The notes: generated by a model from the sequence alone, not told the origin. DNA of 64,000 nucleotides from DASQZT01 sp963728965 (GCA_963728965.1 CAVSMH010000005.1:62001-126000); one strand, 5' to 3'; counted from the first letter of the stretch, positions 24,014 through 34,075 are shown. A program made the numbers and translations.

Positions 24014-26599
24014 ATGCGTCTTTGGAACAAGGTTCGCACCCGCTTTGGCCGCGCCATGGAATCCGGCCTGGCGGAAGAAATGCGCTTGCACCGGGCCATG
24101 CTCGAGGACCGCTTCCGCAGCGAAGGGCTCACCGCGGCGGAGGCGCGGAACCGGGCGGCGCGCGAGTTCGGACCCATGGCCCTGGCCCTCGAGGGCAGCC
24201 GTGCTGAATGGAGCGTGGTGTGGGTCGAGTCGCTGTGGAGCGACGCGCGGTATGCGCTGCGCGCCCTGGTGCGCGACAAGGCCTTCGCCGCGACCGCCGT
24301 CCTTACCCTGGCAGCCGGACTGGCCCTGGCTTCGGTGGCGTTTACGCTTTTTAACGCCTATGTGCTGAGGCCCCTCGCCGTGAAAGACCCGCGCAGTCTC
24401 TATGAAGTGCACTGGATCGGCAAGGACTCCGCGGCCCGCATGCATCCGTGGCGCGAGTATGAGGACATTCGCGCCCGCCGCGATGTGTTGGTGGACGCAC
24501 TTGCCTCGCGCGGCGTGTTCGTGATGGGGCCAACCCGAAACTGGTCGGGTAAGCTGGTCAGCGGCAATTATTTTCGCATGCTGGGAGCGCGCATCCGGCT
24601 CGGCCGCCCGATCGAGGAACGCGATGCCCGCACGCCCCTCGGCGATGCCGTGGTAGTGCTCGGTTATGCCGCCTGGAAATCGGTGTTCGGCCTCGATCCG
24701 GAGGTGCTCGGCAAAAAGGTGCTGCTACGCGGCCGCGCCTACGAAGTAATCGGGGTGGCCGGCCGGGAGTTCGGCGGACTCGACGAATCGCCGCCGGATT
24801 TCTGGGTTCCCATCAGCATGCACGCGGCCTTCCGCACCGAAGAGATGCAGGTGGAAGTCATCGGTCGTTTGCGCGATGGCGTGAACAAGGCGCAGGCCGA
24901 GGCGGCGCTGGCGGGATTGGCGGCGGCAACCAACCCCGGCATGCGCGCCCAACTGAATCCCCGTGCGACGGTCGTGACGTTTACGCCCTCGATGATGCTG
25001 TTCTTCGCGCCTCTGCTGCTGGCCTTGGCCCTGGTGCTGGCCACCTGCTGCGCCAACGTGGCAAACATGCTGCTGGCACGCGGGCTGGCCCGCCAGCGCG
25101 AGATCGGCATCCGGCTGTCGCTGGGAGCGGGCCGGGCCCGCCTGGTGCGCCAACTGCTCACCGAGGCGCTGGTGATCGCGATGCTGGCCGGGCTCACCGG
25201 TATGGTCCTCGCCCGTCTGGCGATCGACGGCGGCCTGCGCGTCTTTTTTGCCACGGCCGCGCCCGAATTAGCCAGGCTGGTTCGACTGCACCCTCTCGAT
25301 CCGGACTATCGCGTCTTCGTGTTCGCACTGTGCGGCGCGACCGTGGCGGCGGTCGGCGCCGCGCTGGTTCCGGCCCTGCAAGCCACCCGGCCCAGCCTGG
25401 TGATGGCGCTCCGCGGCGAGTTTGGCGGCGGGTTCCGCGCCTCGCGTCTGCGCGACGCGCTGGTAGTGTTGCAGGTGGTCGTATGCGCCGTGCTGTTGGT
25501 TTGCGGGGCCCTGCTCTATCGCCGCGCTGCCGTTTTCCAGGCGCAGGACACCGGCATGCGCGAGCACAACCTGATTACCATTTCGGCCGAAGATCGCGCC
25601 CCCGAACTCGCCGCCGCGCTTCCTTCGCTTCCCGGCGTGGAAGCCGTCGCTACGGCCCAGCGCGCACCGTGGTTGGGCCGCCTGGACCAGACCGCGGTCA
25701 TCCCATCCGGGCGGCGTGACCCGCAGATCGCCGGCTACCTTCTGGTGTCGCCTGCCTACTTCCGCGTGCTCGGCATCAACCTGAAGGCCGGCCGCGGCTT
25801 CACCGCGGCGGAAGCCGGCGCGCGAGCACCCGTAGCCGTTGTGAGCGAAGCGACCGCCCGCGCGTTCTGGCCCGGCCAGGATCCCATCGGCAAGACCCTT
25901 CGCGCGGGCGATGTCCGTGAGCGTCACCTCGATCGTCTTCCGGTCACCGGACAGATCCGTGTGGTGGGCGTCGCCAGGGATGTGATCCACGGCTGGGTGT
26001 TCGATGGTCCCGACCGGACCTGCATCTATCTGCCCGTCTCGGAATTGCAGGCCACTCCCGCGCGCGAGGTCCTGCTATTGATGCGCGGCGACGAAGAGGT
26101 GGGACTGCTTCGCCTGCGGCAATGGATCTACGCCCGTTGGCCTGCCTTCGCCGGCGAGACGGTTCCGCTGAGCGCTGTCCTCAGCGTGCAGATCTATCCG
26201 TTCCGCGCCGCGGCTTGGATCGGGTGGCTGCTGGGCCTGGTGACCATGGTGCTGACCGTGTCCGGCATGTACGGCGTCATGTCGTACCTGGTCAGCCAGC
26301 GATCCAAAGAGATCGGTATTCGCGTGGCGCTGGGAGCCTCACCCGGAAGCGTGGTCTCGATGGTGTTGTGCCGCAGCGTGTGGCTGGCAGGCCTGGGCAT
26401 GCTGATCGGCGGCGGACTGGCTGGAGCGGCGGTGAAGTTGCTCCTTGCGTGGAGCTCGGGGTTAGGCCTGCTCGCCTGGGACAGCGGGGCCCTGCTCCTC
26501 GGCACCGGAGTTACCGGGGCCGCCGCGATCCTGGCCGCCGCCAGCCCGGCCAGCCGCGCCGCCCGCGTCGACCCGAATACCGTACTGCGGGCCGATTAG
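24014..26599 (+). CDS. Orphan FtsX/MacB-type ABC permease with N-terminal prefix domain (ADOP)
   Basis: An 861-residue protein of the acidobacterial duplicated orphan permease type. Residues 1-80 form a helical prefix domain (L-A-E-E-M-R-L-H-R followed by a cationic helix and F-G segment) absent from the two other permeases of the window. Then comes the first MacB periplasmic-core domain after helix 1 (about 100-125), an FtsX helix block (about 330-480), a second core domain and a second FtsX block at the C-terminus ending in P-A-S-R-A-A-R-V-D-P. No ATPase gene adjoins it, as is usual in this group. Function is unknown; related permeases act in efflux or envelope lipid transfer. Shine-Dalgarno GGAGG overlaps the end of padR. 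Confidence 0.9.
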   Translation: MRLWNKVRTRFGRAMESGLAEEMRLHRAMLEDRFRSEGLTAAEARNRAAREFGPMALALEGSRAEWSVVWVESLWSDARYALRALVRDKAFAATAVLTLAAGLALASVAFTLFNAYVLRPLAVKDPRSLYEVHWIGKDSAARMHPWREYEDIRARRDVLVDALASRGVFVMGPTRNWSGKLVSGNYFRMLGARIRLGRPIEERDARTPLGDAVVVLGYAAWKSVFGLDPEVLGKKVLLRGRAYEVIGVAGREFGGLDESPPDFWVPISMHAAFRTEEMQVEVIGRLRDGVNKAQAEAALAGLAAATNPGMRAQLNPRATVVTFTPSMMLFFAPLLLALALVLATCCANVANMLLARGLARQREIGIRLSLGAGRARLVRQLLTEALVIAMLAGLTGMVLARLAIDGGLRVFFATAAPELARLVRLHPLDPDYRVFVFALCGATVAAVGAALVPALQATRPSLVMALRGEFGGGFRASRLRDALVVLQVVVCAVLLVCGALLYRRAAVFQAQDTGMREHNLITISAEDRAPELAAALPSLPGVEAVATAQRAPWLGRLDQTAVIPSGRRDPQIAGYLLVSPAYFRVLGINLKAGRGFTAAEAGARAPVAVVSEATARAFWPGQDPIGKTLRAGDVRERHLDRLPVTGQIRVVGVARDVIHGWVFDGPDRTCIYLPVSELQATPAREVLLLMRGDEEVGLLRLRQWIYARWPAFAGETVPLSAVLSVQIYPFRAAAWIGWLLGLVTMVLTVSGMYGVMSYLVSQRSKEIGIRVALGASPGSVVSMVLCRSVWLAGLGMLIGGGLAGAAVKLLLAWSSGLGLLAWDSGALLLGTGVTGAAAILAAASPASRAARVDPNTVLRAD

Positions 26600-26636
26600 C
26601 CCCGCCCCGCCAATCCGGGTACCGTCTGCCCGTGAA

Positions 26637-27365
26637 TCAGAGCAGGGTCGGCAGCAGTTGCATTTCGGGCACGCAGGCGCGCGCCGGCAGTTTGGCGATC
26701 GCCAGGATGGCTTCGGCGACGTCCTCCGGCTGGAGGGCCTTGGCGAGCGTCTCGGCGGGCGGCTTGACCGGCCGGTTCTCGAGAATCTCGGTGTCCACCA
26801 GGCCCGGGCACACCACACAGGTGCGGATTCCTTTTTCTTTCTCCTCCACCCGAATGGCGTGCGCCAGGCCGATCAGCCCGCGCTTGGCTGCCTGGTAAGC
26901 GGCGCCCGACACATCGGGTACCATGCCCGAGACCGACGAGACATAAATGAGATAGCCCCCGCCCCGTTCGCGCATGCCCGGCAGCACGGCGCGCGTGACG
27001 TAGTAGGCGGCGTTCAGGTTCACGTCGATCATCATGTCCCACAGCGGCGCGCTCAGGCGCGTGAGGGCGCGGTCCTTGGTATTCGTGCCGGTGGAGAACA
27101 CTACCACATCGATCGGGCCCAGGCGGGTCCCGGTAGCCTCCACCAGCTGTTCCATGGCGGCCGGCTGAGAGGCATCCGCCGCCTGGATTTCGATCGTGCG
27201 GCCTTCCTCCGCGAGCGAGGACTGCAGCTGGCGGAGGCGATCTTCTCTTCGCGCCGAAACCATCACGCGGGCGCCCTCGCGGGCGAACAGGACGGCGGTC
27301 TCGCGGCCGATGCCACTCGACCCGCCTACCACGAGTACAACTTGATCTTGCAGTTTGACAGGCAT
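26637..27365 (-). CDS. SDR family oxidoreductase
   Basis: A 242-residue classical short-chain dehydrogenase. Cofactor loop G-G-S-S-G-I-G (14-20), active-site S144, Y157 and K161 (Y-Q-A-A-K). N-terminal basic residues R39/R40 after strand 2 favour NADP(H). ATG 27365 leaves a 10-nt gap to the upstream SDR gene; an alternative start at 27398 would overlap it. Substrate unknown. Confidence 0.9.
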   Translation of the reverse strand: MPVKLQDQVVLVVGGSSGIGRETAVLFAREGARVMVSARREDRLRQLQSSLAEEGRTIEIQAADASQPAAMEQLVEATGTRLGPIDVVVFSTGTNTKDRALTRLSAPLWDMMIDVNLNAAYYVTRAVLPGMRERGGGYLIYVSSVSGMVPDVSGAAYQAAKRGLIGLAHAIRVEEKEKGIRTCVVCPGLVDTEILENRPVKPPAETLAKALQPEDVAEAILAIAKLPARACVPEMQLLPTLL

Positions 27366-27375
27366 CAGCTTATCA

Positions 27376-28125
27376 TTATGCCGCGGTCCAGCCGCCATCG
27401 ATGGGGATCACCGAACCGGTGGCGAATTCGGCCTCCGCCGAGCAGAGGTAGAGCGCCAGCCAGGCGATTTCATCCGGCCGGCCCATGCGGCCGATGGGCT
27501 GCCGGGCGTGCAGCTCGCCGCGCACCTTGTCCTTCTCGTGCTTGTGAAACTTCTCCAGGTACGCATCGACAAACGGCGTTTCGACCGTGCCCGGACAAAT
27601 GCAGTTGACGCGCACCCGTCCGGCGTAGTCCACGGCAAGCTGCCGCGACAACGCCACCACCGCGCCCTTGCTGGCGCAATACGCGAACCGGCGTTTCACG
27701 CCGATGAGCCCGGCCACCGAGCCGATGTTCACGATGGAGCCCTTCGACGCCAGCAGCAGCGGCATGGCGGCGCGCGTGACCAGGTACATGCCCGTGACAT
27801 TGACGCGGAACAGGCGGTCGAAATCCGCGGCGGCGGTTTCTTCGATGCCGCCCACCAGGCCTATGCCGGCATTGTTCACCAGGATATCGAGCGTGCTCAG
27901 CGCGGGGATGGCGGCGTTGACGGCGGCCTCGTCGGTGATATCGAGAGCCAGCACGGACGTGCCGGGAATCTCCGCGGCGAGCGCGCGCGCGCGAGCCTCG
28001 TCGATATCGGCGATGGTGACCGCGGCCCCCGCGCCGGAGAGGACCCGCGCGACCGATTCGCCGATGCCGCTGGCGCCGCCGGTGACCAGCGCACGCCGTC
28101 CGGCGAGACGAAATGGGGGATTCAT
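27376..28125 (-). CDS. SDR family oxidoreductase
   Basis: A 249-residue classical SDR: T-G-G-A-S-G-I-G at 15-22, N-N-A-G at 84-87, S136, Y149, K153 and a C-terminal G-S-V-I-P-I-D-G-G pattern. D40 after strand 2 suggests NAD(H). It starts the two-gene SDR operon; the two may act on successive steps or be paralogues with different cofactors. Start at ATG 28125 (frame open to 28170 without support). Confidence 0.92.
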   Translation of the reverse strand: MNPPFRLAGRRALVTGGASGIGESVARVLSGAGAAVTIADIDEARARALAAEIPGTSVLALDITDEAAVNAAIPALSTLDILVNNAGIGLVGGIEETAAADFDRLFRVNVTGMYLVTRAAMPLLLASKGSIVNIGSVAGLIGVKRRFAYCASKGAVVALSRQLAVDYAGRVRVNCICPGTVETPFVDAYLEKFHKHEKDKVRGELHARQPIGRMGRPDEIAWLALYLCSAEAEFATGSVIPIDGGWTAA

Positions 28126-28398
28126 CAGTCGAATTGTAGCGTCATTCGGCGATTGAACCTCCGCCTCCAAGAACAGCTTTCCAAACTCCAGCCGGCAGCC
28201 TCGTCGCGCCCGACCTCCCGTCGCCGCTGCTCTCCATGGCTCCGAAAACTACCGGCTATCGAGTCCGATTCTCCGCCCGCCAGCCGCGCCCCACGTCGCT
28301 GCTATCCTGGATCTAGTGCCCTGGGGTAGAAATTGGGTTGGCTGGTCGAACGGCCTGCCCCGTGTGGGGAGAGGACACAGATTGCCGGTAACGAATCC

Positions 28399-29775
28399 AT
28401 GAAAAACTTGACTGTGTTGAGTGTATTGCTTTGCGCCGCCTTCTTCGCGAGGGCGGCGGATGTCGCCATTCCGATCGAAACGTACGAGCTGAAGAACGGC
28501 CTGCGCGTCATTCTCTCGGAGGACAATACTGCGCCGGTGGTGGCGGTTTACATCATCTATAACGTGGGCGCGCGGTCGGAAGAGAAGGGCCGGACCGGGT
28601 TCGCGCACCTGTTCGAACACATGATGTTCCAGGGCTCGGCCCATGTGCCGAAGGGCGTTCATTTCGCCACCGTCGAATCCAACGGCGGCACGCTGAACGG
28701 CTCCACCCATCCCGACTTCACCGACTACTACGAGGTGCTGCCCTCCAACAAGCTGGCCACGGCGTTGTGGCTCGAATCGGACCGCATGCGCAGCCTCTCC
28801 ATCAATGAAGAGAGTCTCAAGAACCAGAAGGAAGCCGTGAAGCAGGAGCGGCGGCTGAGCTTCGACAACCAGCCCTACGCCACCGCGATCGTCGATGTAT
28901 GGCCCACCCTGATGTATAAGAACTGGCAGAGCTCCCACTCGCTGATCGGTTCGTTCGAAGATCTCAACGCGGCCAGCGTGGCCGATGTCGCGAAGTTCTT
29001 CAAGACCTACTATGCCCCGAACAACGCCGCCCTGGTGATTGTCGGCGATATTCATACCGCGGATGCCAAAAAGCTGATCGAGACCTATTTCGGCGACATC
29101 CCCTCCCAGCCGCAACCCAAGCATCCCGACCTGACCGAGCCCGCCGATTTCCAGACCGTCACCCAGGTATACAAGGACCACCTGGCGCGAGTGCCGGGCG
29201 TGATCATCGGCTTTCCCGGGCCGAAGCGCCGGTCGGCGGATTATTACGCGATAAGCATGATCGACGCCATCCTCACGGCGGGCGATAGTTCCCGGTTCCG
29301 CCAGGACCTGGTCAAGGGGAAGCAATCGGTGATTCAGTACGAAGCCAACCTGGGCTGGCCGTTTGCGAGCGCGCTCGACTATCGCGATCCCGGACCGTAC
29401 GCGATGTTTCTCCTCTACAAACCGAATTTCACCCCCAAGCAGATCGTCGACCAGGTGCAGGAAGAGCTTGCCAAACTGCAAGACCAGCCGCTCGACGCCA
29501 AGGAGCTCCAACGGGTGAAGACGCAGGTCCGCGCGATCACCATCGGCGGATTGCAGGGGTCCATGAGCCGGGCGCGGGCGCTGGCGCAGTTCGCCATCAC
29601 CGACGGCAACCCCGAGCTGATCAATACCGAACTCGACCGGATGATGGCGGTGACCGCGGAGCAGATCCAGGCGGCGGCGAAAAAGTATTTCACGCCCGCC
29701 AAGCGCGCGGTGCTGGAGATTGTTCCCGCGCCCGCCGCGCAGCCGGCACCAACCCAGACGAAGGAGGCGAAATAA
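28399..29775 (+). CDS. M16 family zinc peptidase, catalytic subunit, exported
   Basis: A 458-residue pitrilysin-family peptidase with an N-terminal signal peptide (M-K-N-L-T then a Leu/Ala helix ending A-R-A-A). The inverted zinc motif H-L-F-E-H is at 70-74, with a downstream Glu in E-A-V-K-Q-E for the third ligand. It carries the two M16 halves. I chose ATG 28399 over the earlier in-frame start at 28333 because it gives a standard signal peptide. The stop codon overlaps the ATG of the next gene by one base, so it forms a two-gene operon with a non-catalytic M16 partner. Confidence 0.92.
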   Translation: MKNLTVLSVLLCAAFFARAADVAIPIETYELKNGLRVILSEDNTAPVVAVYIIYNVGARSEEKGRTGFAHLFEHMMFQGSAHVPKGVHFATVESNGGTLNGSTHPDFTDYYEVLPSNKLATALWLESDRMRSLSINEESLKNQKEAVKQERRLSFDNQPYATAIVDVWPTLMYKNWQSSHSLIGSFEDLNAASVADVAKFFKTYYAPNNAALVIVGDIHTADAKKLIETYFGDIPSQPQPKHPDLTEPADFQTVTQVYKDHLARVPGVIIGFPGPKRRSADYYAISMIDAILTAGDSSRFRQDLVKGKQSVIQYEANLGWPFASALDYRDPGPYAMFLLYKPNFTPKQIVDQVQEELAKLQDQPLDAKELQRVKTQVRAITIGGLQGSMSRARALAQFAITDGNPELINTELDRMMAVTAEQIQAAAKKYFTPAKRAVLEIVPAPAAQPAPTQTKEAK

Positions 29776-31172
29776 TGCGGACAAAATTGCTGGCAGTCAC
29801 TCTGACGGTGGCGGCGCTGGGCGCGCAGACGGTGGACCGCACCAGGGCCCCGCAAACGCCGCCCATACCGGCCTACAAGCTGCCTCCCATGTACGAGACG
29901 AAGCTGCCCAACGGCCTGGAAGTCGTGCTGGTGGTGGATGCGCGGTTTCCGCTGGTCACGGCGCGCCTGAACGTCCGCGCCGGATCGAAATATGACCCCA
30001 AGGACATGCCGGGGCTGTCGGAAGCGGTGGCCGCCCTCATCACCGAGGGAACCAAAACGCGAAGCGCGCGGCAGATCTCCGAAGAGATCGACGCGCTCGG
30101 CGGCTCGCTGAGCGGCGGCGCGGGGACGGACTCGCTCACGCTTTCCGCGGGCGTGCTGTCCGAGAATCTTCCCAAGCTGCTCGAGCTGATGGCGGACGTG
30201 GCCCGTAACGCCAATTTTCCCGCCGACGAAGTCAACCTGCACAAGCAGAACCGGCTCCAGGCCCTGATGGCGGAGCACTCCGAGCCGGGCTACCTCGCCG
30301 CCGAAAAAGTGGCCGAGGTGATCTACCAGAATACGCCGCTCGACCACATCGGCCCGACCCCGGATGCCGTCAACAAGCTCGATCCCAAAGTTCTGGCGAA
30401 TTTCCGCGACACCTACCTGGTTCCCAACAATGCCACGCTCATCCTCATCGGAAGGCTGCCGGCTCGCGAGGATGTCATGAAGCTGGTCTCCGCCCAGTTT
30501 GCTTCCTGGCAGAACAAGGCCGTGCCGGCGCCGCCCAAAGTGCAACCCCCCGCGGCGCGGCGCCAGATCCTGCTGGTGGATCGGCCCGGCTCGGTGCAGG
30601 CCGACATCCACGTGGGTCGCCTGGCGGCCGACCACCTCAGCCCGGAGTTCTTCCCGCTGACCGTGGGCGACACCATCCTGGGCGGCGGCACGAATTCGCG
30701 CATGTTCAAAACCATCCGCGAAAAAGAAGGGTATGCCTACGACGCGCACAGCGTGTACGCCGCGCACCGCGATGCAGGCGACTTCGAGGCCGTAACGGAG
30801 GTGCGCAACGAAGTCTTCGAACCGGCGCTCAAGGCCGTCATCGCCGAGCTCGACCAGATGGCCAAGACGCCCGTATCCGCCGAAGAGCTGACCAACACCA
30901 AGAACTTCCTCGCCGGCCTGTACCTGATGGGGCTGGAAACCCAGGGGGGCCTGGCCAGCCAGTTGAACAGCATGAAGGCCCTGGGGCTGCCCAACGACTA
31001 CCTGGAGACCTACACCACTCGCATGCGCTCGGTCGAACCCGACCAGATCCTGGCGGTCGCCAGGAAGTACATCGCGCCCGAACAAGCCGCGGTGGTGGTG
31101 GTTGGCGATGCCTCGAAGATCGGCGACGCGCTGAAGAAGTTCGGCGAAGTGAAGGTGGTGAAGGCGGAGTAG
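29775..31172 (+). CDS. M16 family peptidase-like partner lacking the zinc motif, exported
   Basis: A 465-residue M16 homologue with a signal peptide (residues 1-18). At the place of H-x-x-E-H it reads G-L-S-E-A-V-A-A-L, so the zinc site is lost, while the rest of the fold, including the N-x-A-T-L-I-L-I-G strand and R-E-K-E-G-Y-A-Y-D, is kept. Paired active and inactive M16 proteins form heterodimers in bacteria, mitochondria and plastids, as expected here. Confidence 0.9.
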   Translation: MRTKLLAVTLTVAALGAQTVDRTRAPQTPPIPAYKLPPMYETKLPNGLEVVLVVDARFPLVTARLNVRAGSKYDPKDMPGLSEAVAALITEGTKTRSARQISEEIDALGGSLSGGAGTDSLTLSAGVLSENLPKLLELMADVARNANFPADEVNLHKQNRLQALMAEHSEPGYLAAEKVAEVIYQNTPLDHIGPTPDAVNKLDPKVLANFRDTYLVPNNATLILIGRLPAREDVMKLVSAQFASWQNKAVPAPPKVQPPAARRQILLVDRPGSVQADIHVGRLAADHLSPEFFPLTVGDTILGGGTNSRMFKTIREKEGYAYDAHSVYAAHRDAGDFEAVTEVRNEVFEPALKAVIAELDQMAKTPVSAEELTNTKNFLAGLYLMGLETQGGLASQLNSMKALGLPNDYLETYTTRMRSVEPDQILAVARKYIAPEQAAVVVVGDASKIGDALKKFGEVKVVKAE

Positions 31173-31197
31173 ATCCGCCTTCTCACCTGCCCGGCTG

Positions 31198-32436
31198 CTA
31201 GTGAATGGTCCGCGTTTTGCGGTTCATGTAATCCATTAACAAATATTGGCCAAGTGTAAATGGCGTAGTGAAATACGCCTTGCCGCGACAGATCTCCGTG
31301 ACCTTCTGGACGAAGTTCACCAGGCCGTAATCGCTGGCCAGCATGAACGTGTTGATGAGGATCCCCTGCTTCTTGCAGCGGTTCACTTCCTCCAGGGTCC
31401 GGCTGATCACCAGCGGGTCCAGCCCGAACGCGTTCTTGTACATCCGGCCGTCTTCGAGGGTGAGGCAGCTCGGCTTCCCATCGGTGATCATCACGATCTG
31501 CCGCATGTCCTTCCGTTCCTGGTTGAGCAGCTTCTGCGCCAGGATGAGCCCGTCGCGCGTGTTGGTGTAGTACGGGCCCACCTGCACGCGGGCGAGCTGG
31601 CTCAGCGCCAGCTCTTCGGCGCTGTCGTGGAACAACACGCACCGCAGGCTGTCGCCGGGATACTGCGTACGGATCAGGTGCGCCAGCGCGAGCGCCACCT
31701 TCTTGGCCGGCGTGAACCGGTCCTCGCCGTAGAGGATCATGCTGTGGCTGCAATCCAGCATCAGCACGGTGGCGCAGGAACTCTGGTACTCGCACTGGTG
31801 GACGTGAAGGTCCGCATAATCCATGTCGAGTGGCAGTTTGACCCCCTCCCGGCGGATGGCCGAGAAGAGCGTCTCGCTGATATCGAGATTCAGCGTGTCG
31901 CCGAACTCGTACTGCTTCGACGAACCCGAGGCTTCGATGCCGGTGGCCAGGTCCCGCGTGTCGTGTCGGCCGAAGCTCGATTTGCCAAGTGAGCCCAGCA
32001 GGTCCTTGAGCGTTTTAAAGCCCAGGAAGTCCAGCGATTTGTCGGTCACCTCGAATTTGACGCGGCTGTCCTTGCCTTTGCCGACTCCCGGCGCCGAGGC
32101 CTGCTGTTCGCTCGGCTCCTCGATCGTCACCTGGCCCTCCTCCACCATCTTCTGAATGAGGTTGTCGAGCAGCTTGTCCATCTGCTCGGGTGACAGGTTC
32201 TGCAGCCGCTCCATCATCTCCTGAACCTGGTCGTCGTTGAACAGCCTGCCTTGCTCGAGAGCCTGCTGGATGGCGTTCTTGAGGTCCTCGAGCGAGTGCT
32301 GGTTCCACTCGCTGAACGGCATGTACTGGCTGTTGAAGCCGCTTTCAAGCAGGAAATCGGCCAGCGCCTGAAGGAGGTCTTCGGCGCTGATGCCCATGTC
32401 CTCGCCGGTGTATTTCGAATAGTGAATCCACTTCAT
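31198..32436 (-). CDS. VWA domain protein, partner of the AAA ATPase
   Basis: A 412-residue soluble protein. Residues 1-120 are helical with Gln/Glu-rich segments; a von Willebrand factor A domain occupies about 215-410, with the MIDAS motif D-C-S-H-S at 228-232 and T-D-G in the later strand. This combination resembles ChlD/CoxE-type VWA proteins that work with a MoxR or ChlI ATPase to load a metal or remodel a partner. The ATPase gene lies 66 nt upstream on the same strand. The target is unknown. Confidence 0.85.
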   Translation of the reverse strand: MKWIHYSKYTGEDMGISAEDLLQALADFLLESGFNSQYMPFSEWNQHSLEDLKNAIQQALEQGRLFNDDQVQEMMERLQNLSPEQMDKLLDNLIQKMVEEGQVTIEEPSEQQASAPGVGKGKDSRVKFEVTDKSLDFLGFKTLKDLLGSLGKSSFGRHDTRDLATGIEASGSSKQYEFGDTLNLDISETLFSAIRREGVKLPLDMDYADLHVHQCEYQSSCATVLMLDCSHSMILYGEDRFTPAKKVALALAHLIRTQYPGDSLRCVLFHDSAEELALSQLARVQVGPYYTNTRDGLILAQKLLNQERKDMRQIVMITDGKPSCLTLEDGRMYKNAFGLDPLVISRTLEEVNRCKKQGILINTFMLASDYGLVNFVQKVTEICRGKAYFTTPFTLGQYLLMDYMNRKTRTIH

Positions 32437-32502
32437 GACAACCCCCTCCCCGCACGGATACTTCGATCGCGGCGCCGCCCCGATGCCCGGCAGCCTGCCC
32501 TG

Positions 32503-33999
32503 CTAATTGTATTGCCGGCGGAAATTAGGACGCTCGGGGCGCCCCTCTTCGCGCGGCTCGCGGCGCTTCTCTTCGGCGGCGAAGCCCCTCTCTTCGCTGC
32601 GGCTGATGCGGCGATGGGCGTACAGCCCTTCCAGCACGAATTCGGCGGCCGACGCACGCACGGCATCCGGCTCGTTGGCGCCCAGGCCCAGCGTCTTGAG
32701 TTTCTCCATCAGGCCCTGAATTCCGGCGAGCTGCGTCACCATGGTGGACGAGTCCACATTCTCATCCAGTTTCAGGGTGCCGCCGAGATCGAACCACTGG
32801 ATGATCTGCGAGACGTTGGCCCCTTCGAAATAGCGGTCGTAGATCTTGCCGACCGAGGTGCGGATGAGCTCGCGGGCCACCGTGTCGCCGCCTTTCAGCT
32901 CGCCTTCGTACTCCAGCTCCAGTTTGCCCGTGATGGCCGGCAGGGCCGAGTAGACGTCGAGAATGCGCGGCACCGCAAACGGCTCTTTGGCTTTGAGCGC
33001 GCGGCGCTCGGCGTTGGAGAGCACGTTCTCCAGGGCGGAAATCGGCAGCCGTTGCGAGACGCCCGAGCGCTTGTCGATGCGCTTGTCTTCGCGCGCCAGA
33101 AAGGCCAGTTGTTCGACTACTTCACGCATGTAGTCGGGCACGCGCACCTCCACCGGGGAAGGACGGTCGAGCCAGGCTTCCTGGTCCGTAATGGCGATGC
33201 CCTGTTCCAGGGCGGCCGGGTAGTGGGTGCGGATCTCGCTGCCGATGCGGTCTTTGAGCGGCGTGATGATCTTGCCGCGGGCCGTGTAATCCTCCGGGTT
33301 GGCGGTAAACACCAGCATGAGGTCGAGCGGCAACCGCACCGGGTAGCCCTTAATCTGCACATCGCCTTCCTGCATGATGTTGAACAGCCCAACCTGAATT
33401 TTGCCGGCAAGATCGGGCAATTCGTTAATCGCGAAGATGCCCCGATTGGCGCGCGGCAGTAGTCCGTAATGGACGGTCAGCTCGTCGGAGATGTCGTGTC
33501 CGCGGCGCGCCGCCTTGATGGGATCGATATCGCCGATCATATCCGCGATGGTGACATCGGGCGTGGCCAGTTTTTCCACGTACCGCTGCTCGCGGCGCAG
33601 CCAGCCAATGGGCGTTTCGTCGCCCGATTCGGCCACCAGGTCGCGGCAGCGGCGGCAAATGGGATGGTATGGGTCGTCGTGAATCTCGCAGCCCTCGATG
33701 TAGGGCGCCGCTTCATCCAGCAGGCCGGTGAGCATGCGGATCAGGCGCGTCTTGGCCTGCCCGCGCAGTCCCAGCAGGATGAAATTATGGCGGGAAAGGA
33801 TGGCGTTGACCACCTGCGGAACCACGGTATCTTCGAAGCCGAGGATACCGGGAAACAGGTTGTCTCCGCGTTGTATTTTGCAAATGAGATTACTTCTGAG
33901 TTCGTCTTTTACGGACCGGTTGGCTGACTTGGCTTCGGAAAAGGAACTGCTGCGAAGCGCGCCTAGGGTACGGGGTAACTCCTGAGTGGCTCGTGACAA
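32503..33999 (-). CDS. MoxR/ChlI-type AAA+ ATPase
   Basis: About 498 residues. The ATPase core carries a Walker A variant G-L-R-G-Q-A-K-T and Walker B-like G-I-F-A-I-N-E, with the F-T-A-N-P-E-D-Y sensor-1 region, matching Mg-chelatase I-like AAA+ proteins. A cysteine-rich segment (I-C-R-R-C-R) is inserted before the core helices and may bind metal. The C-terminal region is helical and ends in a charged, Arg/Glu-rich tail. The frame opens at 34056 but overlaps the promoter of the divergent lepB; I take TTG 33999, which has a G-rich Shine-Dalgarno-like stretch just upstream and gives an N-terminus like relatives. It works with the VWA protein downstream. Confidence 0.82.
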   Translation of the reverse strand: MSRATQELPRTLGALRSSSFSEAKSANRSVKDELRSNLICKIQRGDNLFPGILGFEDTVVPQVVNAILSRHNFILLGLRGQAKTRLIRMLTGLLDEAAPYIEGCEIHDDPYHPICRRCRDLVAESGDETPIGWLRREQRYVEKLATPDVTIADMIGDIDPIKAARRGHDISDELTVHYGLLPRANRGIFAINELPDLAGKIQVGLFNIMQEGDVQIKGYPVRLPLDLMLVFTANPEDYTARGKIITPLKDRIGSEIRTHYPAALEQGIAITDQEAWLDRPSPVEVRVPDYMREVVEQLAFLAREDKRIDKRSGVSQRLPISALENVLSNAERRALKAKEPFAVPRILDVYSALPAITGKLELEYEGELKGGDTVARELIRTSVGKIYDRYFEGANVSQIIQWFDLGGTLKLDENVDSSTMVTQLAGIQGLMEKLKTLGLGANEPDAVRASAAEFVLEGLYAHRRISRSEERGFAAEEKRREPREEGRPERPNFRRQYN

Positions 34000-34075
34000 G
34001 CAAACCCCCCTCTGTCCGCGATTGTACCAGACCAAATGCGGAGCTACGAGTCTCATCCAGCACGATTCCGATACA

